A stretch of 64,000 nt of DNA from Meconema thalassinum. Taxonomy: Eukaryota > Arthropoda > Insecta > Orthoptera > Tettigoniidae. A program made the translations under genes and the position numbers. The notes below the pieces were generated by a model. The model was not told where the DNA came from and did no database searches. It worked only from the letters and a program-made list of their open reading frames with translations. Positions 10,100 through 20,234 of this stretch are shown here, piece after piece. Numbering within the stretch: the first letter of the stretch is position 1; the number at the start of each line of letters is the position of its first letter. The stretch spans positions 135,295,846 to 135,359,845 of the forward strand of contig OX336388.2 in the NCBI GenBank assembly GCA_946902985.2, read 5' to 3'.

Positions 10100-11215
10100 C
10101 CTATTGTTGTTGTTCTTATTCATTTAGGGGCCCATTTATCCCCGTGTACTTGGGTGTATGTCAAATTTGCCTGATAACCTGTGTTAATGCGGTGACTGTA
10201 GTAGTGTGTGTATTTGAAATGCAGGTGATGATTAGGAAGGAGGTAGCCGTGCATTACGTAAGGTACAATCTCGGCATTTGCCTCGAGTAGAAGTGGAAAA
10301 ACCACGGAAAACCACTTCCAAGATGGCTGAGGTAGTAATTGTACCCACCTCTTCTCAATTCTAGCTCCCCCCAGGGGCTCACATCTAGTGGGACGTGGGT
10401 TGGCGACCACGGGACCCCAGCTGAGTCCGGCACAGCTTCCACTTACTTGTGCCGGGCTCCTCACCGTCTTCTTTCCTGTCGACCTCTCTTGGTCAACTCT
10501 TGTTCTTTTCCGACCCCGACGGTATTAGGGTATCCGAGGCCTAGCGAGTCTCTTCATTTCCCGCCTTAATTGGCCCTTGTCTCATTTTCCTGATCCCCTC
10601 CTCCTGCGAGGGGTCAGCCTTCTTTATCTTTTCATGTTATCTCCTGCCTTCTGCACAAGGCCCTCAAGGAGGCACCACTTCTGGTGCACCCTGGATAGTG
10701 CTACACCCTCAAGGGCTCACGGCTGGTGAGTTTGAGAGTTGGCGACACCGAGGGATTCTTGAGCTGAGTCCGTTTCTTCCCTTTTTCCACTGCCGTTTCG
10801 GCGGGGCCTCTCCTCTTTCCCTTTCCTATCTGCCTTTTATGGCTCTCTTTCCTTCCAAGTCCCTCAATCCTCATTCTTTGAGGGTTGAGGGCATTTCTTT
10901 TCTTCCTGTCCTTTATTTGCCTTTTCCTTTATTTGTTTACCATTTCTTCTTCTAGTATGTAAGTTTGTAGTTAGTATTAGTTATAGTTTTCATTCTCATC
11001 TCATCTTTCACTATCACCCAAACCATTAGGAGCCGATAACCTAGATGTTAGTCCCCTTAAAACAACAATTATCATCAGCATCATCATCAATTCTACCTCA
11101 CTAGGCTGAGTGTGCCCCGTTCCAGCCCCCAGACCAGAATTAAATTACTTGGCAGAGACTGGAATGTAAGTTGCCAAGAATGCTAGCCACTACGCAACGA
11201 GTCGGTACAGGAAAT
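10100..11215 (-). repeat. SINE family M copy split by a LINE-derived insertion
   Basis: Two halves (10100-10363 and 11087-11215) join to a normal reverse-strand copy: tail (CCCCGTGTACTTGGGTGT, GTGTTAATGCGGTGACTGT), body (CGGCATTTGCCTCGAGTAGAAG, CCACGGAAAACCAC, GATGGCTGAGGTAG), then CTCACTAGGCTGAG and AAATTAAATT-like head. Its tail matches that of SINE family B although the heads differ. Confidence 0.8.
10355..11095 (+). mobile_element. LINE-derived insertion, family R, 723 bp
   Basis: Body 10364-11086 between perfect 9-bp duplications TCAATTCTA (10355-10363, 11087-11095). Starts with GCTCCCCCCAGGGGCTCACA, ends GCCGATAACCTAGATGTTAG and an ATC-rich tail. No internal minisatellite, and no open frame long enough for a polymerase, so it is probably a non-autonomous derivative. 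It carries CGACG at 10517-10521, the intact version of the site used by the Transib-like element in the copy at 61304. Confidence 0.85.
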
Positions 11216-11273
11216 CAAAACGTTTTCCAACGAGGTTTCCAGGTTTGACGCTTTAAATACAGGGTTATATCGT

Positions 11274-11438
11274 CGCGCGTCCACTCGGCTGTTACCCGTG
11301 CTTCGGCCGACCGCGGATGACGTACTTCCCCGTGTTATCTCTATGCGCACTCGTCTCGACAGCTGCATCTGTCACCGCACGGCAATTACACCAGCTGCGG
11401 TCGGCCGATGCACGGGCAACAGCCGAGTGCACACGCGA
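11274..11438. repeat. GC-rich inverted repeat (~40-bp arms)
   Basis: Left arm ~11276-11314 (CCACTCGGCTGTTACCCGTG, CGGCCGACCGC) is the near-perfect reverse complement of ~11397-11437 (GCGGTCGGCCGATGCACGGG, CAACAGCCGAGTG), spacer ~80 bp. It precedes a LINE C-terminal fragment. Could be a small MITE; target duplication not resolved. Confidence 0.75.
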
Positions 11439-11938
11439 TGGTGCTGATATATTGCAACTGATATATTGTCAGCCAGAAACAACATCCTTCGCAAAATGTC
11501 TGGAACCAATTGAGGTACACAGCCAAAGGCGATGAGAAATACAGCCCTGGCTCTGTGTTACTCCGCTTGTCCTGTTTGGTACAGTTCCAGTCATGCTAAA
11601 CAAGTTGACACTTCTCTAAATTAAACATGCCGACTTATCACTGGCTGTTTGATACCAACACCACGAGATAGAATCTACTGTTTGGCTGGAATCGCCCCAC
11701 CAGATATTAGAAGAGAAGTTGCAGCCATGACTGAGAGAACCAAAGCAATTACCTCAAGCGCACACCCATTGTACGGATATAAACCTGCCCATCGACGACT
11801 GAGGTCTAGGAGGAGTTTCCTGAGTACAACAGAAGATCTACATGATCTGCTAACTCCACAAGGTTAAGATTATGGATATCTAGAAATACTCAACTTGATG
11901 GCTGGATGCTACCAATTGAACATCTCCCTCCAGGACAT

Positions 11939-12676
11939 GAGGCGAGGATTCAAGGAGGAGGTCACGGGGGCCATGACACCCCCCCCCCCCCCCCCCCCCC
12001 AAACGGAGACCAATTTTTTTTTGCAAACACAAAAAACGAAAACAAAATAAACAGACAAATAAAACTTAACGAATTTTAACTGAAAAACAATGTGTGTGGG
12101 GTTTTTTTTTTCATTTTATTCAATACTGAAAATGTCTTTATTGCAATTATTATGTTCTGTTAAAACTGTACATATTTACAACTTCATACCTGTTAAATAA
12201 AACGATTATTTATATAACAAAACCAACTCGTCTATTTTGTTTAGCAAACCTTGTGATTACCGAATCGATGTTTATAGTGATGTCACGATGAATGTGCAGC
12301 AATGCACGGATAGAAATTTGAGGCTTTTTTCGCACCAAAAAAAATTGTCGACGTCCAAACTGCAAGCTTGGTTGGCAATTTAAGCTGTGACTTTTTCCCC
12401 TTGTCGGTACCAACTCGACTTGCCGAAACTGTAACGTACCGTGATACTTTTCTCGAAGCTCGATGTAAAAGTCGCGAAACACGCCGTTGCAATTTGTACG
12501 AATATTTTTGGTGCGCTAAACGCATCAAATTTCTATCCATGTAGCTTGCAAAAAAAATTGGTCTGGTCCGGTTTTGTACGTTAGGTTATTTTGTGATTGC
12601 GTTGTTAGTGATACCATTTTTCTTAACAATTTCGATTCTGTGACCCCCCCCCAGCCAAACTCTAGATCCGCGCCTG
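11939..12676. mobile_element. Non-autonomous hAT-like element
   Basis: 738 bp between 8-bp duplications CAGGACAT (11931-11938) and CTGGACAT (12677-12684), one mismatch. Terminal inverted repeats: left GAGGCGAGGATTCAAGG, right in reverse complement CAGGCGCGGATCTAGAG. Contains a 22-nt C tract (~11979-12000). Its interior matches 5125-5620, including a minus-strand frame at 12210-12482 (REKYHGTLQFRQVELVP) similar to the one in that copy. No hAT transposase recognised. Confidence 0.75.
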
Positions 12677-13156
12677 CTGGACATGGGGAGAAGAAGGCCG
12701 GTATTACACTACCAAAGAAATTTGTCAAAGATCTTTGATAAAATATCTTTTATAAAAGATATGACAGTGTAATGGGGAAATCTTTTATAAAAGGTGGTTT
12801 TATAAAATGTATGAGCATCATTTTATCTTTGATAAAAGATTCAAAGCAAAATGGCGGATCATAACAGCTGGAATATTACCACAGCAAAAATGCTCATATC
12901 AGAGTGTGAACTGCATGAAATGTTACATAATATGTTACATAATGAATGGTGTACAATGTAAAACATAAATAACAGATAGAAACTGTAGGTAAAAATAGCC
13001 GAGGCTATATGCGCTGCACGCGCATTTCAGGATATAAAGAGGAATTAAATAGTTAAATAGGCTGAAATAAGCCGTGAAGGGTGGTGCATTGTATGTTATA
13101 ATATTTGTATTACACTTATGATATTACAAACGAGTGTAAATAAGCACTTTTTTTTT

Positions 13157-13466
13157 GTCGTGTGGCCTCCTGAGAGGCCGAGTGCAGGTCTTTCTATTCA
13201 TCGCCCGTGGGCGACCTGCGTGTCGGGATGAGAGATGGAATGGATGAAGATGAATGACACTGGGTAAGGATGTGGAAGGATGCAGCCGTGGCCTGTTAGA
13301 AGGTACTGTCCCAGCATTTGCCTGGTGTTGAAAATGGGAAACCACGGAAAACCATTTCAAGGACAGCCGACGGTGGGGCTCGAACCCACGCGTCTACCGA
13401 GTCAGCAGAGAGCTTGGCCCCATGGCCTAACGCAGCGCTTTAGCCAGCGTGGCCACTACTGTCGGT
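13157..13466 (-). repeat. SINE family E, minus strand
   Basis: Head at right: reverse complement of the A-box-like GCTGGC and a B box in GGGCTCGAACCCACGC at 13376-13391. Body CATTTGCCTGGTGTTGAAAA, GGAAACCACGGAAAACCAT and GGCCTGTTAGAAGGTACTG match the plus copy at 45766-46133. Confidence 0.85.
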
Positions 13467-13549
13467 AGCACTTATCCTTACCGGTACATAATGCATCTAA
13501 CCAACCTTGACATGCCAGTGTCTAGTTAGCGGAATGCACTGCCAGCTGG

Positions 13550-13645
13550 ATCGCATACCTCCTGGCTGCTTCGGAATCAGTAGAGCGTTCGACTCCGGTT
13601 CGAGGGGACCTGTGTTCGAATCCCACTTAAGGTGTGATTTTTTCC
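13550..13645 (+). repeat. tRNA-like SINE head or fragment
   Basis: Contains a good B box (GTGTTCGAATCCCAC, 13613-13627) downstream of an A-box-like CAGTAGAGCGTTCGACTC. No clean tRNA cloverleaf, and it lies inside a transposon, so it is read as SINE-derived. Confidence 0.5.
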
Positions 13646-14323
13646 TTCATATGTTTCAAGTTTCTTTGCTCGGGCAGTGTTTTTTTTTTTCGAACGTCAC
13701 CATCATTCATTTCATCATAATTATTAATAATTAAATATTAATGTAATTTTTCCAAGTGCTCGTACTGCAGCTGGTACACCAAGATTTAATACACTTTCAC
13801 GTGGGCGACCCATGGTTTAACCCATATAAGTTCTCTTTATCTTTCCGTTTCTGTTACATACCGGTATTGCCACCACAGAATTTCAACTACCGTAATACAG
13901 TTAAGTGAACAAGGAACTGTCCTCCATCAATTTTGGAGAACTGTGATACAATATTTGATGTAGTGTAATGGTGTGATTATTGCTTTGTATAACGTTTATA
14001 AAAGTTCAGTTTTATAAAATATTTGATAAAATTTCTTTGACAAATTTTTTGATAGTGCAATACCGGCCAAACACTGGTCTACGCGGAAGTCACTGAACAG
14101 GCTTCGCACTGGTGTTGGTAGATCAAGAACCAATATGATAAAGTGGGGTTTTCCTAGTACATCCAGGCTATGTGATTGTGGAGAAGTCCAAACCACAGTC
14201 CACTTCATGAATTGCATTAAGTGTCCTTTACGTTGCACAATGGAGGACTTGATGGCTGCGACACCTAATGCCTGTGACTAGGCAGAATTTTGGACAGACA
14301 CTATTTGATATGTGCATTATTAA

Positions 14324-15320
14324 CACGTCATCACACGCCCCCCTCTTTTTAGCCTATTTTCAATTTTGAAAAAATAGGCTTATGAGATCACCTTTTGTCC
14401 GTGTGTGTGTGTGTGTGCGTGTGTGGGTGTGTGTGTGTGTGAGAGAGAGGTGTGTGTGTGTGTCCCCCTAATAAAATCTAAACGGCTGGAGCGATTTCAA
14501 TGAAACTCGGTAAGTTCATAGCACTATTCCCGGCGACCTCGACCGTGCCCTTCAAATTTCGTTACGTCTCACCAATCCAACATGGCGGCTGTGCGAAATA
14601 TTTAACTAGCATTCAATATCTCCGAAACTATTACCGATATCGCCCTGAAATTGTGTACGGTGATAAAGGGCACTACTAGAAGTTCACCTATGAGACTTTC
14701 AAAAACCTGGTGACTACAAAACCAACATGGCGGCCAAGCGAAGTTGAGACATTTAAATAGACTTTTCTCGGGATTTAACTATCTAAATGTACTGAAACTT
14801 GGTACAGCAAATGTTTATACACATTGTAATGCACTGGAGTCTAATTTAGTTCAATTGTTTAAATAACCTCAAAATGGCGGCTGTGCGAAATATTTCACTG
14901 ACATCCTATATCTCCGAAACTATTACAGATATCACCCTGCAATTTTGTACGGAGATAAAGGGTACTGATACAAGTATACCTATGTATATTTCATAAACCT
15001 CTAAAGTACGAAACGAACATGGCGACCAAGCGAATTTAAAATATTTTAATAGACTTTTCTCGTGATTTAACTCTCTGAGCGCAGTGAAATGTGTTACAGT
15101 AAATTATTTTTGCAGATTGTAATGCACTGCCATCTAATTTAATTCAATTGCCTACATAACCTCAAGATGGCGGCTGTGCGAAATTTTAAAATTAAGTTTT
15201 TATTTCTTGTGTCGTATTCATGCGATCGAAGTGAGCTACACAAATAGGGAAACAAATAGGGAAATTATTTGCATTATTCCTCAAACGCGGCAAACTGCCG
15301 TGGGGGCGTGTGATGACGTG
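14324..15320. mobile_element. TTAA-flanked element with 19-bp terminal repeats (piggyBac-type MITE?)
   Basis: TTAA at 14320-14323 and 15321-15324. The terminal repeats CACGTCATCACACGCCCCC are perfect over 19 bp (14324-14342 and 15302-15320). TTAA duplication is the piggyBac hallmark. Nearly all the interior is G-family sequence (14349-15235). Family assignment rests on the target site only; no transposase. Confidence 0.7.
14349..15235 (-). mobile_element. G-family element, copy 3 (truncated)
   Basis: The 3' end (CTAA on the minus strand, hairpin 14350-14380) begins immediately inside the TTAA element's left repeat. The GT microsatellite lies at 14401-14462. Repeats with AACATGGCGGC or AAAATGGCGGC cores follow at ~146-bp spacing, and the copy stops near 15235, lacking the ACAAGTAGTTCC end. 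Confidence 0.75.
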
Positions 15321-15418
15321 TTAAGTACCATATTTTTAAATGTAAAATGTATACTTCTGGTACGAATAAATAAATAAATATTGCAACTACCTGCTAGTGT
15401 AGATGCTAGCTTTTTTTG

Positions 15419-15590
15419 ACCGTCTCCCTGAGGTCCGCGATTCGATTCCTGGCCCTGCCAAGAAATTTAATTCTGGTCTTAGGGCTGGAACGGAGTTCAT
15501 TCAAGGGCAAAACTATCCCAGCCATCCTAAAAGTGGTTGACCGTGGTTTCTCCAAGTAAATGCCGTCCGCCTCCGCCGCGATCCCAACAT
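15419..15590 (+). repeat. SINE family M, plus strand, truncated
   Basis: Head with B box GCGATTCGATTCCTGG (15436-15451), then GCCAAGAAATTTAATTCTGG and AGGGCTGGAACGGAG, as in copies at 10100, 19899 and 63600. The body ends at ~15590 without the tail. Confidence 0.75.
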
Positions 15591-16235
15591 CAACTATAAC
15601 AAGTAGTTCCGTGATGAACTAAATAGCCTTTCTTCATATATTTTCCGTACTAAGTTTCCCTGCGCTCGTATAGTCGCAAGAAGAATCCATATAACTATTG
15701 AAATTTTGCGTCGTCGCCATGTTAGATTTGTGCTCATCAAGTTATTGAAAGACCCATAGGTGAACTTATTTATGTTAATAGCCTCTATCAACATACAAAA
15801 TTTCAGCTGTATTTTTGAGTTAGATTCGCAGATATTGAGAACCGTTTAAATATTTTGGACGATTGCCATGTAGGATTGTTCTATAAGGCCATAGATCATT
15901 AGATGAATATTAATCCTTAGGTTCATTATTCAAATATTCACTTCGATCGCATGGTTAGGACACAAAAAATAAAAACAAAATGTTAAAATTTCGCACACCC
16001 ATCATCTTGAAATTATTGCATTAGAATGTGTATACACATTTGCTGTACCAAGATTCATGGCGTTCGGATGGTTAAATCGCGAAAAACGTTTATTTAAATG
16101 TTTCAACTTTGATTGACCGCCATGTTCGTTTTGTACTTAACAGGTTTATAAAAGCCACATAGATGAACTTGTAGTAGTACCCTTTATCACCGTACAACAT
16201 TTCAGGGTGATATCTATTACTGTTGTGGAGATATA

Positions 16236-17700
16236 CACACATCAAAAAAAGTTTTGCATCACCTCGGTTCCCAGATCTCCGGCATATAGACGTTGACTGT
16301 GTATATTGTATCCAAGATACAGTCCCTTTGACTGTTCATAGATGTCACTAAAACTGCTCAAAGATGTAAACAACCATGCATGAGCAGGGCCTATTAGACG
16401 GAGGGGGTACGACAGCCGATCAGTTCCAGTCATTCCACCAGGACGAAGGTACGCTGCTCATGTTGTCTGTAGTTCTACCATGCCTAGAAGGTCAATACCG
16501 CAGTTCGATCGCGTCCGCATTGTTACTTTGTGTCAAGAAGGGCTCTCAACAAGGGAAGTTTCCAGGCGTCTCAGAGTGAACCAAAGCGATGTTGTTCGGA
16601 CATGGAGGAGGTACAGAGATACAGGAACTGTCGATGACAGGCCTCGCTCAGGCCGCCCAAGGGCTACTACTGTAGTGGACGACCGCTACTTACGGATTGC
16701 CGCTCGTAGGAACCCTGACAGCAATGCCACCATGTTGAATAATGCGTTTCGTTCAGCCACAGGACGTCGTGTTTCAACTCAAACTGTGCGCAATAGGCTG
16801 CATGATGCGCAACTTCACTCCCGACGTCCATGGCGAGGTCCAGCTTTGCAACCCCGACACCATGCAGCGCGGTACAGATGGGCCCAACAACATGCTGAAT
16901 GGACCCCACGGAATTGGCATCACGTTCTCTTCACCGATGAGTGTCGCATATGCCTTCAACCAGACAATCGTCGGAGACGTGTTTGGAGGCACCCTGGTCA
17001 GGCTGAACGTCTTAGACACACTGTCCAGCGAGTGCAGCAAGGTGGTGGTTCCCTGATGTTTTGGGGTGGCATTATGTGGGGCCGACGTACGCCACTGGTG
17101 GTCATGGAAGGCTCCGAAACGGCTTTACGATACCTGAATGACATCCTCCGACCCATAGTGCAACCATATCGGCAGAATATTGGAGAGGCATTTGTCTTCA
17201 TGGACGACAATTCTCGACCTCATCGTGCACATCTTGTGAATGCATTCCTTCAAGATAACGACATCGCTCGACTACAGTGGCCAGCATGTTCGCCAGACAT
17301 GAACCCTATCGAACATGCCTGGGATATGTTGAAAAGGGCTGTTTATGGACGTCGTGACCCACCAACCACTCTGAGAGATTTACGCCGAATTGTCGTTGAG
17401 GAGTGGGACAATTTGGACCAACAGTGTCTTGATGAACTTGTGGATAGTATGCCACGGCGAATACAGGCATGCATCAATGCAAGAGGACGTGCTACTGGGT
17501 ATTAGAGGTAGTGGTGTGTACTGCAATCTGGACCACAAATGCTGAAAGTCTAGCTGTATGATGGTACAACATGCAATGTGTGGGTCTCATGAGCAATAAA
17601 ACGAGCTGAAATGTTGTTTGTGTTGATCTCTATTCCCTTTGTATTTAACGGTTCCGGAACTCTTGGAACCGAGGTGATGCAAAACTTTTTTTGATGTGTG
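16236..17700 (+). mobile_element. Tc1-like transposon, structurally intact
   Basis: 1465 bp, flanked by TA (16234-16235, 17701-17702). The terminal inverted repeats are identical for 36 bp, starting CACACATCAAAAAAAGTTTT, and continue imperfectly to ~50 bp. It holds one open transposase frame. Identical ends, an uninterrupted frame and a clean TA duplication indicate a recent insertion. Confidence 0.95.
16480..17505 (+). CDS. Tc1-family transposase (341 aa, DD34E)
   Basis: Cut-and-paste transposase of the IS630/Tc1/mariner superfamily, acting on the flanking terminal repeats in the nucleus. Residues ~1-110 form the paired-type helix-turn-helix region (FDRVRIVTLCQEGLSTREVS; GRPRATT linker). 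The DDE domain shows all three acidic residues: D in VLFTDE (~150), D in VFMDDNSRPH (~243) and E in MNPIEHAWD (~278). The second and third are separated by 34 residues, which is DD34E. Length ~340 aa is normal for Tc1. Start: the ATG at 16480 opens MPRRSIPQF; a preceding frame begins elsewhere. No stop or frameshift. A GGGS-type segment (QQGGGSLMFWGGI) is conserved in Tc1 proteins. Activity is plausible but untested. Confidence 0.95.
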   Translation: MPRRSIPQFDRVRIVTLCQEGLSTREVSRRLRVNQSDVVRTWRRYRDTGTVDDRPRSGRPRATTVVDDRYLRIAARRNPDSNATMLNNAFRSATGRRVSTQTVRNRLHDAQLHSRRPWRGPALQPRHHAARYRWAQQHAEWTPRNWHHVLFTDECRICLQPDNRRRRVWRHPGQAERLRHTVQRVQQGGGSLMFWGGIMWGRRTPLVVMEGSETALRYLNDILRPIVQPYRQNIGEAFVFMDDNSRPHRAHLVNAFLQDNDIARLQWPACSPDMNPIEHAWDMLKRAVYGRRDPPTTLRDLRRIVVEEWDNLDQQCLDELVDSMPRRIQACINARGRATGY

Positions 17701-17859
17701 TATAATGCCAGTGAAATATTTCGCACGGCCGCCATGTTGGATTGGTGAAGTATATTAAAATTTGAAAGGCACGGTCGAGGTCGGACAAGGTAGTAGTATG
17801 TACTTACCGAGTTTCATTGAAATCGCTTTGGCCGTTTAGATTGTATTATTTCAAATGAT

Positions 17860-18180
17860 CTTGTCGACTTCATCGTTATGCTTAGGTCTAACGTTATGCG
17901 TCACGGTTACGGCGTGTATGACGTCATCATGTTGTTCAGTGCATATGCACCGAGTCTGAGTTTACTCCTGGGGTCTGGCGTTATGCGAACGGAGACGGCG
18001 AGTGCGTGACGTCATGCGGCCCCCGCGCGGGAAGCCTAAGTTAAAGGGTAATGGAGTGTGTTGAGTCTGAGTTTACTCCTGGTGTCTGGTGTTATGCGAT
18101 ACGGAGACGGCGAGTGCGTGACGTCATGCAGCAGAGTGCACGGGAAGCCTAAGTTAATGGGTGATGGAGTCTGTTGAAAG
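17860..18180. repeat. ~110-bp tandem duplication with TGACGTCA palindromes
   Basis: GAGTCTGAGTTTACTCCTGG occurs at ~17953 and ~18063, and the two units share GGAGACGGCGAGTGCGTGAC and GGGAAGCCTAAGTTAA. TGACGTCA (CRE/ATF-type site) occurs at 17919, 18007 and 18119. More GC-rich than its surroundings and absent from other G copies in the window. Confidence 0.7.
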
Positions 18181-18450
18181 AGCCCTCCTGAGCCTTTCTA
18201 ACATGTTTAGCATTTGTAGCATGCGTCATTTGAAATTATATAAAGTCTAGTCTCTCAGACTGACTGTATCTTTCTGTTACGGGGTGGGACACACAGACGC
18301 ACACACACGGACAAAAGGTGATCTCATAAGCCTATTTTTTTTTTTTCATAAGTGAAAATAGCCTAAAAATACACACTCTACTAAAGTCATCACAATATTG
18401 GATAAATTCTACATGCACTCAAAGTATTAAGAAAGAACTTTGTTCGTCTT

Positions 18451-18640
18451 TTCCCAATTAATTGGGGTTGCCGGAGCCAACCAGGCTCATTTTGCTTTTG
18501 GGCAAGGATTTAAGGCCGGATGCCCTTCCTGACAACACGTGATTTTTGTTGTTGAAAATTCCACCCCCTGTCACTGGGATTCGAACCCCGATCGTCCGGG
18601 TGAAAGACGCGCAGCTAAGCCACTCTGCCATCACGATCCA
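18451..18640 (-). repeat. SINE family D, minus strand
   Basis: Shares TTTTCCCAATTAATTGGGGT, GCCGGAGCCAACCAGGCTCA, GGCCGGATGCCCTTCCTGAC and the B box in reverse (GGGATTCGAACCCCG) with the copy at 61821-62043. Confidence 0.85.
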
Positions 18641-18661
18641 CATTGCCACTGGTTTTGGGGT

Positions 18662-19185
18662 CTGGTTGGTTAGTTCCTCAGTTTAGGGGCTGCGACAACG
18701 CGGTCATGTAGCCCCGTGTACTTTGGCTGTGTGTAGAATCTGTCTGATAACCGGTGTTAATTGTGATGACTGTATCAGTGTGTGTTATCTGTTTTTTTAA
18801 TTTAAGTACTGCAACTTAGAATTTTTCAAATAGTTCCTACTTTTGCTGCCAAGCGCCACCGTCAACGACTACTAGGCCTAGTTCAGAACTTAGCTACTAG
18901 ACGCCACCGCAGTCGGCTCTTGGCAACGAACCTAGAAACCTAAGAGCGTTGTTTACATTCTTAACCTATCCAATTTTGTTTCACACAGGTGCAATTAGTG
19001 GAAGGTTCTTTAACATGCCATAAATCTATGACATGGGACCGCCGGCTTTACTTCCCCTGCGAAGGAAGGCATACTGAGAGTTTTTTTAACGCTCTTAAAA
19101 AATCCGACGGCTTCGGCCTGGTTTGAACCCGCTATCTTGGGCATAGAAGCTCAGCATGCTACCGACTACGCCACCGAAGCAGCCC
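18662..19185 (-). repeat. SINE family B, minus strand
   Basis: Full-length copy: tail TTAGGGGCTGCGACAACGCG at left, then CGCCACCGTCAACGACTACT, CATGGGACCGCCGGCTTTAC, GAAGGAAGGCATACTGAG, and the tRNA-like head at right (GGTTTGAACCCGC, TACGCCACCGAAGC). Confidence 0.9.
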
Positions 19186-19601
19186 ACTGTGAAAGTTTCC
19201 AGACGGTTATAAGGTTACCACTGAACCAAATTAAGCTGTAAAATTCATCAATACATACAATATAATGCTCTTAAGGGGGTCAAGGGGCACACTAGAATTT
19301 TTTCACGTGTGAGTGTGGTACGAAAGGTCTTTTTCACCCGACTATAAAGGGTCTCCGAAAACCACATTTCAAAGGCCCTTAAATTAACAGTGTCTGTGAT
19401 ATTCCCAGAAAACTAACTTCGCTCTGATATACCTATGAAGGAATAACAAACCCCTAACCACTGCACCAGTAGCTGAATTGATAAAGTATGATTATTCATA
19501 CCAAGGATAAATCAGTCATAGCATTCATGATTGAGATGTTGCTAAGAGTACTCTTTACAACTAGAATATTTGCGGGCGAAGCCGCAACGGGTAATGCTAG
19601 T
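19186..19601 (+). mobile_element. Helitron-like 3' end
   Basis: The hairpin GCGGGCGAAGCCGC at ~19573-19586 is followed after ~11 nt by CTAG (19598-19601) and T, the Helitron 3' pattern, and resembles the ends at 23223 and 35177. The stretch to the left (19186-19570) is not alignable to other copies; the 5' end is not located. Confidence 0.5.
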
Positions 19602-19898
19602 AATGATTAAACTGAGCGTATATCTTGTAATATACACCACATCCGGGATAAATACGAAATATTCAGACAGAAAGTTCACCTTATTTATAGATATAGTATG
19701 TTTGAAACAGGAAAACAGTATTGATTCATATTCTGTGGCAATTACACGGACCAGTGGTTTGGGTTAAATATTATTTCTCAGAACTCTCGACTTTCTCCTA
19801 CAGTCAGTGTGTATCATTTTGCAACAAGGAAATATGGTGTGGTATAAATATCTGCTTTATAACTGTATACATCTCACAGCAGAGTTAGAAATGATGTA

Positions 19899-20130
19899 AT
19901 AAGCCGTGGCTGTCACCCCGGAGGTCCGGATTCGATTCCTGCCAGTACCAAGAAATTTGATTCGTGTCTGAGAGTTGTGAAATGGGGTTTCTCAGCCTTG
20001 TAAAGCAAAACTAGGGAAGAGACGGGATTGATTCCCACCACAGCCTTCTTGGAAGTGGTTTTCTGTGGGTTCCCGGCTTCTTTTCCAAGATAATGCCGGG
20101 ATGGTTCCTAAATTAAGGTGCCGAAAATCT
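19899..20130 (+). repeat. SINE family M, plus strand
   Basis: Head with B box CCGGATTCGATTCCTGCC (19927-19944), then AAGAAATTTGATTCGTGTCT and GGGAAGAGACGGGATTGATT, GGAAGTGGTTTTCTGTGG, matching the family body in other copies. Ends before the tail, next to a short poly-C run. Confidence 0.75.
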
Positions 20131-20234
20131 CTTAAATTTTATCCCCCCCCCCCTAATTAATCTGCGGACTGTAAGCTTACTTACGGTATAATCTATTCTT
20201 TTAGTACGAGGGGAATCGAAAAAATCGTTGCCCC

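Larger units (their letters stand above)
12696..14068. mobile_element. DNA transposon with GGCCGGTATT ends (PIF/Harbinger-like, tentative)
   Basis: Terminal inverted repeats: left GGCCGGTATTACACTACCAA, right in reverse complement GGCCGGTATTGCACTATCAA, continuing with TTTGTCAAAG over ~35 bp. Flanks share only two or three A residues, so the duplication is short and ambiguous. Inserted in a LINE C-terminus just downstream of the hAT element. Contains a SINE (13157-13466) and a tRNA-like repeat (~13550-13645); no transposase seen. Confidence 0.65.
11540..14310 (+). pseudogene. Non-LTR retrotransposon C-terminal pseudogene, split by two DNA transposons
   Basis: The plus frame 11649-11867 reads LAGIAPPDIRREVAAMTERT then HPLYGYKPAHRRLRSRRSFL, the post-RT region of LINE polymerases. 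Removing the insertions at 11939-12676 and 12696-14068 continues the frame into GHGEKKHWSTRKSLNRLRTG and the cysteine motif CDCGEVQTTVHFMNCIKCP (14150-14220), then CTMEDLMAATPNACD, a stop, and AEFWTDTI. Conserved in many insect LINEs; clade not decided here. Dead: stops and two insertions. Confidence 0.8.
15599..18366 (+). mobile_element. G-family element, copy 4, interrupted by a Tc1 transposon
   Basis: Starts ACAAGTAGTTCCGTGA (15599), ends with a decayed hairpin and CTAA (18363-18366). The 1465-bp Tc1 at 16236-17700 sits at a TA inside one repeat: GGAGATATA before and TAATGCCAGTGAAATATT after, matching GGAGATATTGAATGCTGG in copy 1. A foreign-looking duplicated block lies at 17860-18180. Confidence 0.75.

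Noticed and set aside
10339..10955. Proline/serine-rich plus-strand frames of 76 and 85 aa
   Set aside because: Lie within the non-coding LINE-derived family R; the homologous parts of other copies (3.4 and 61.3 kb) do not keep the frames.
16667..17210. Several 70-104-aa frames on both strands inside the Tc1 transposase
   Set aside because: Shadows of the 341-aa transposase frame.
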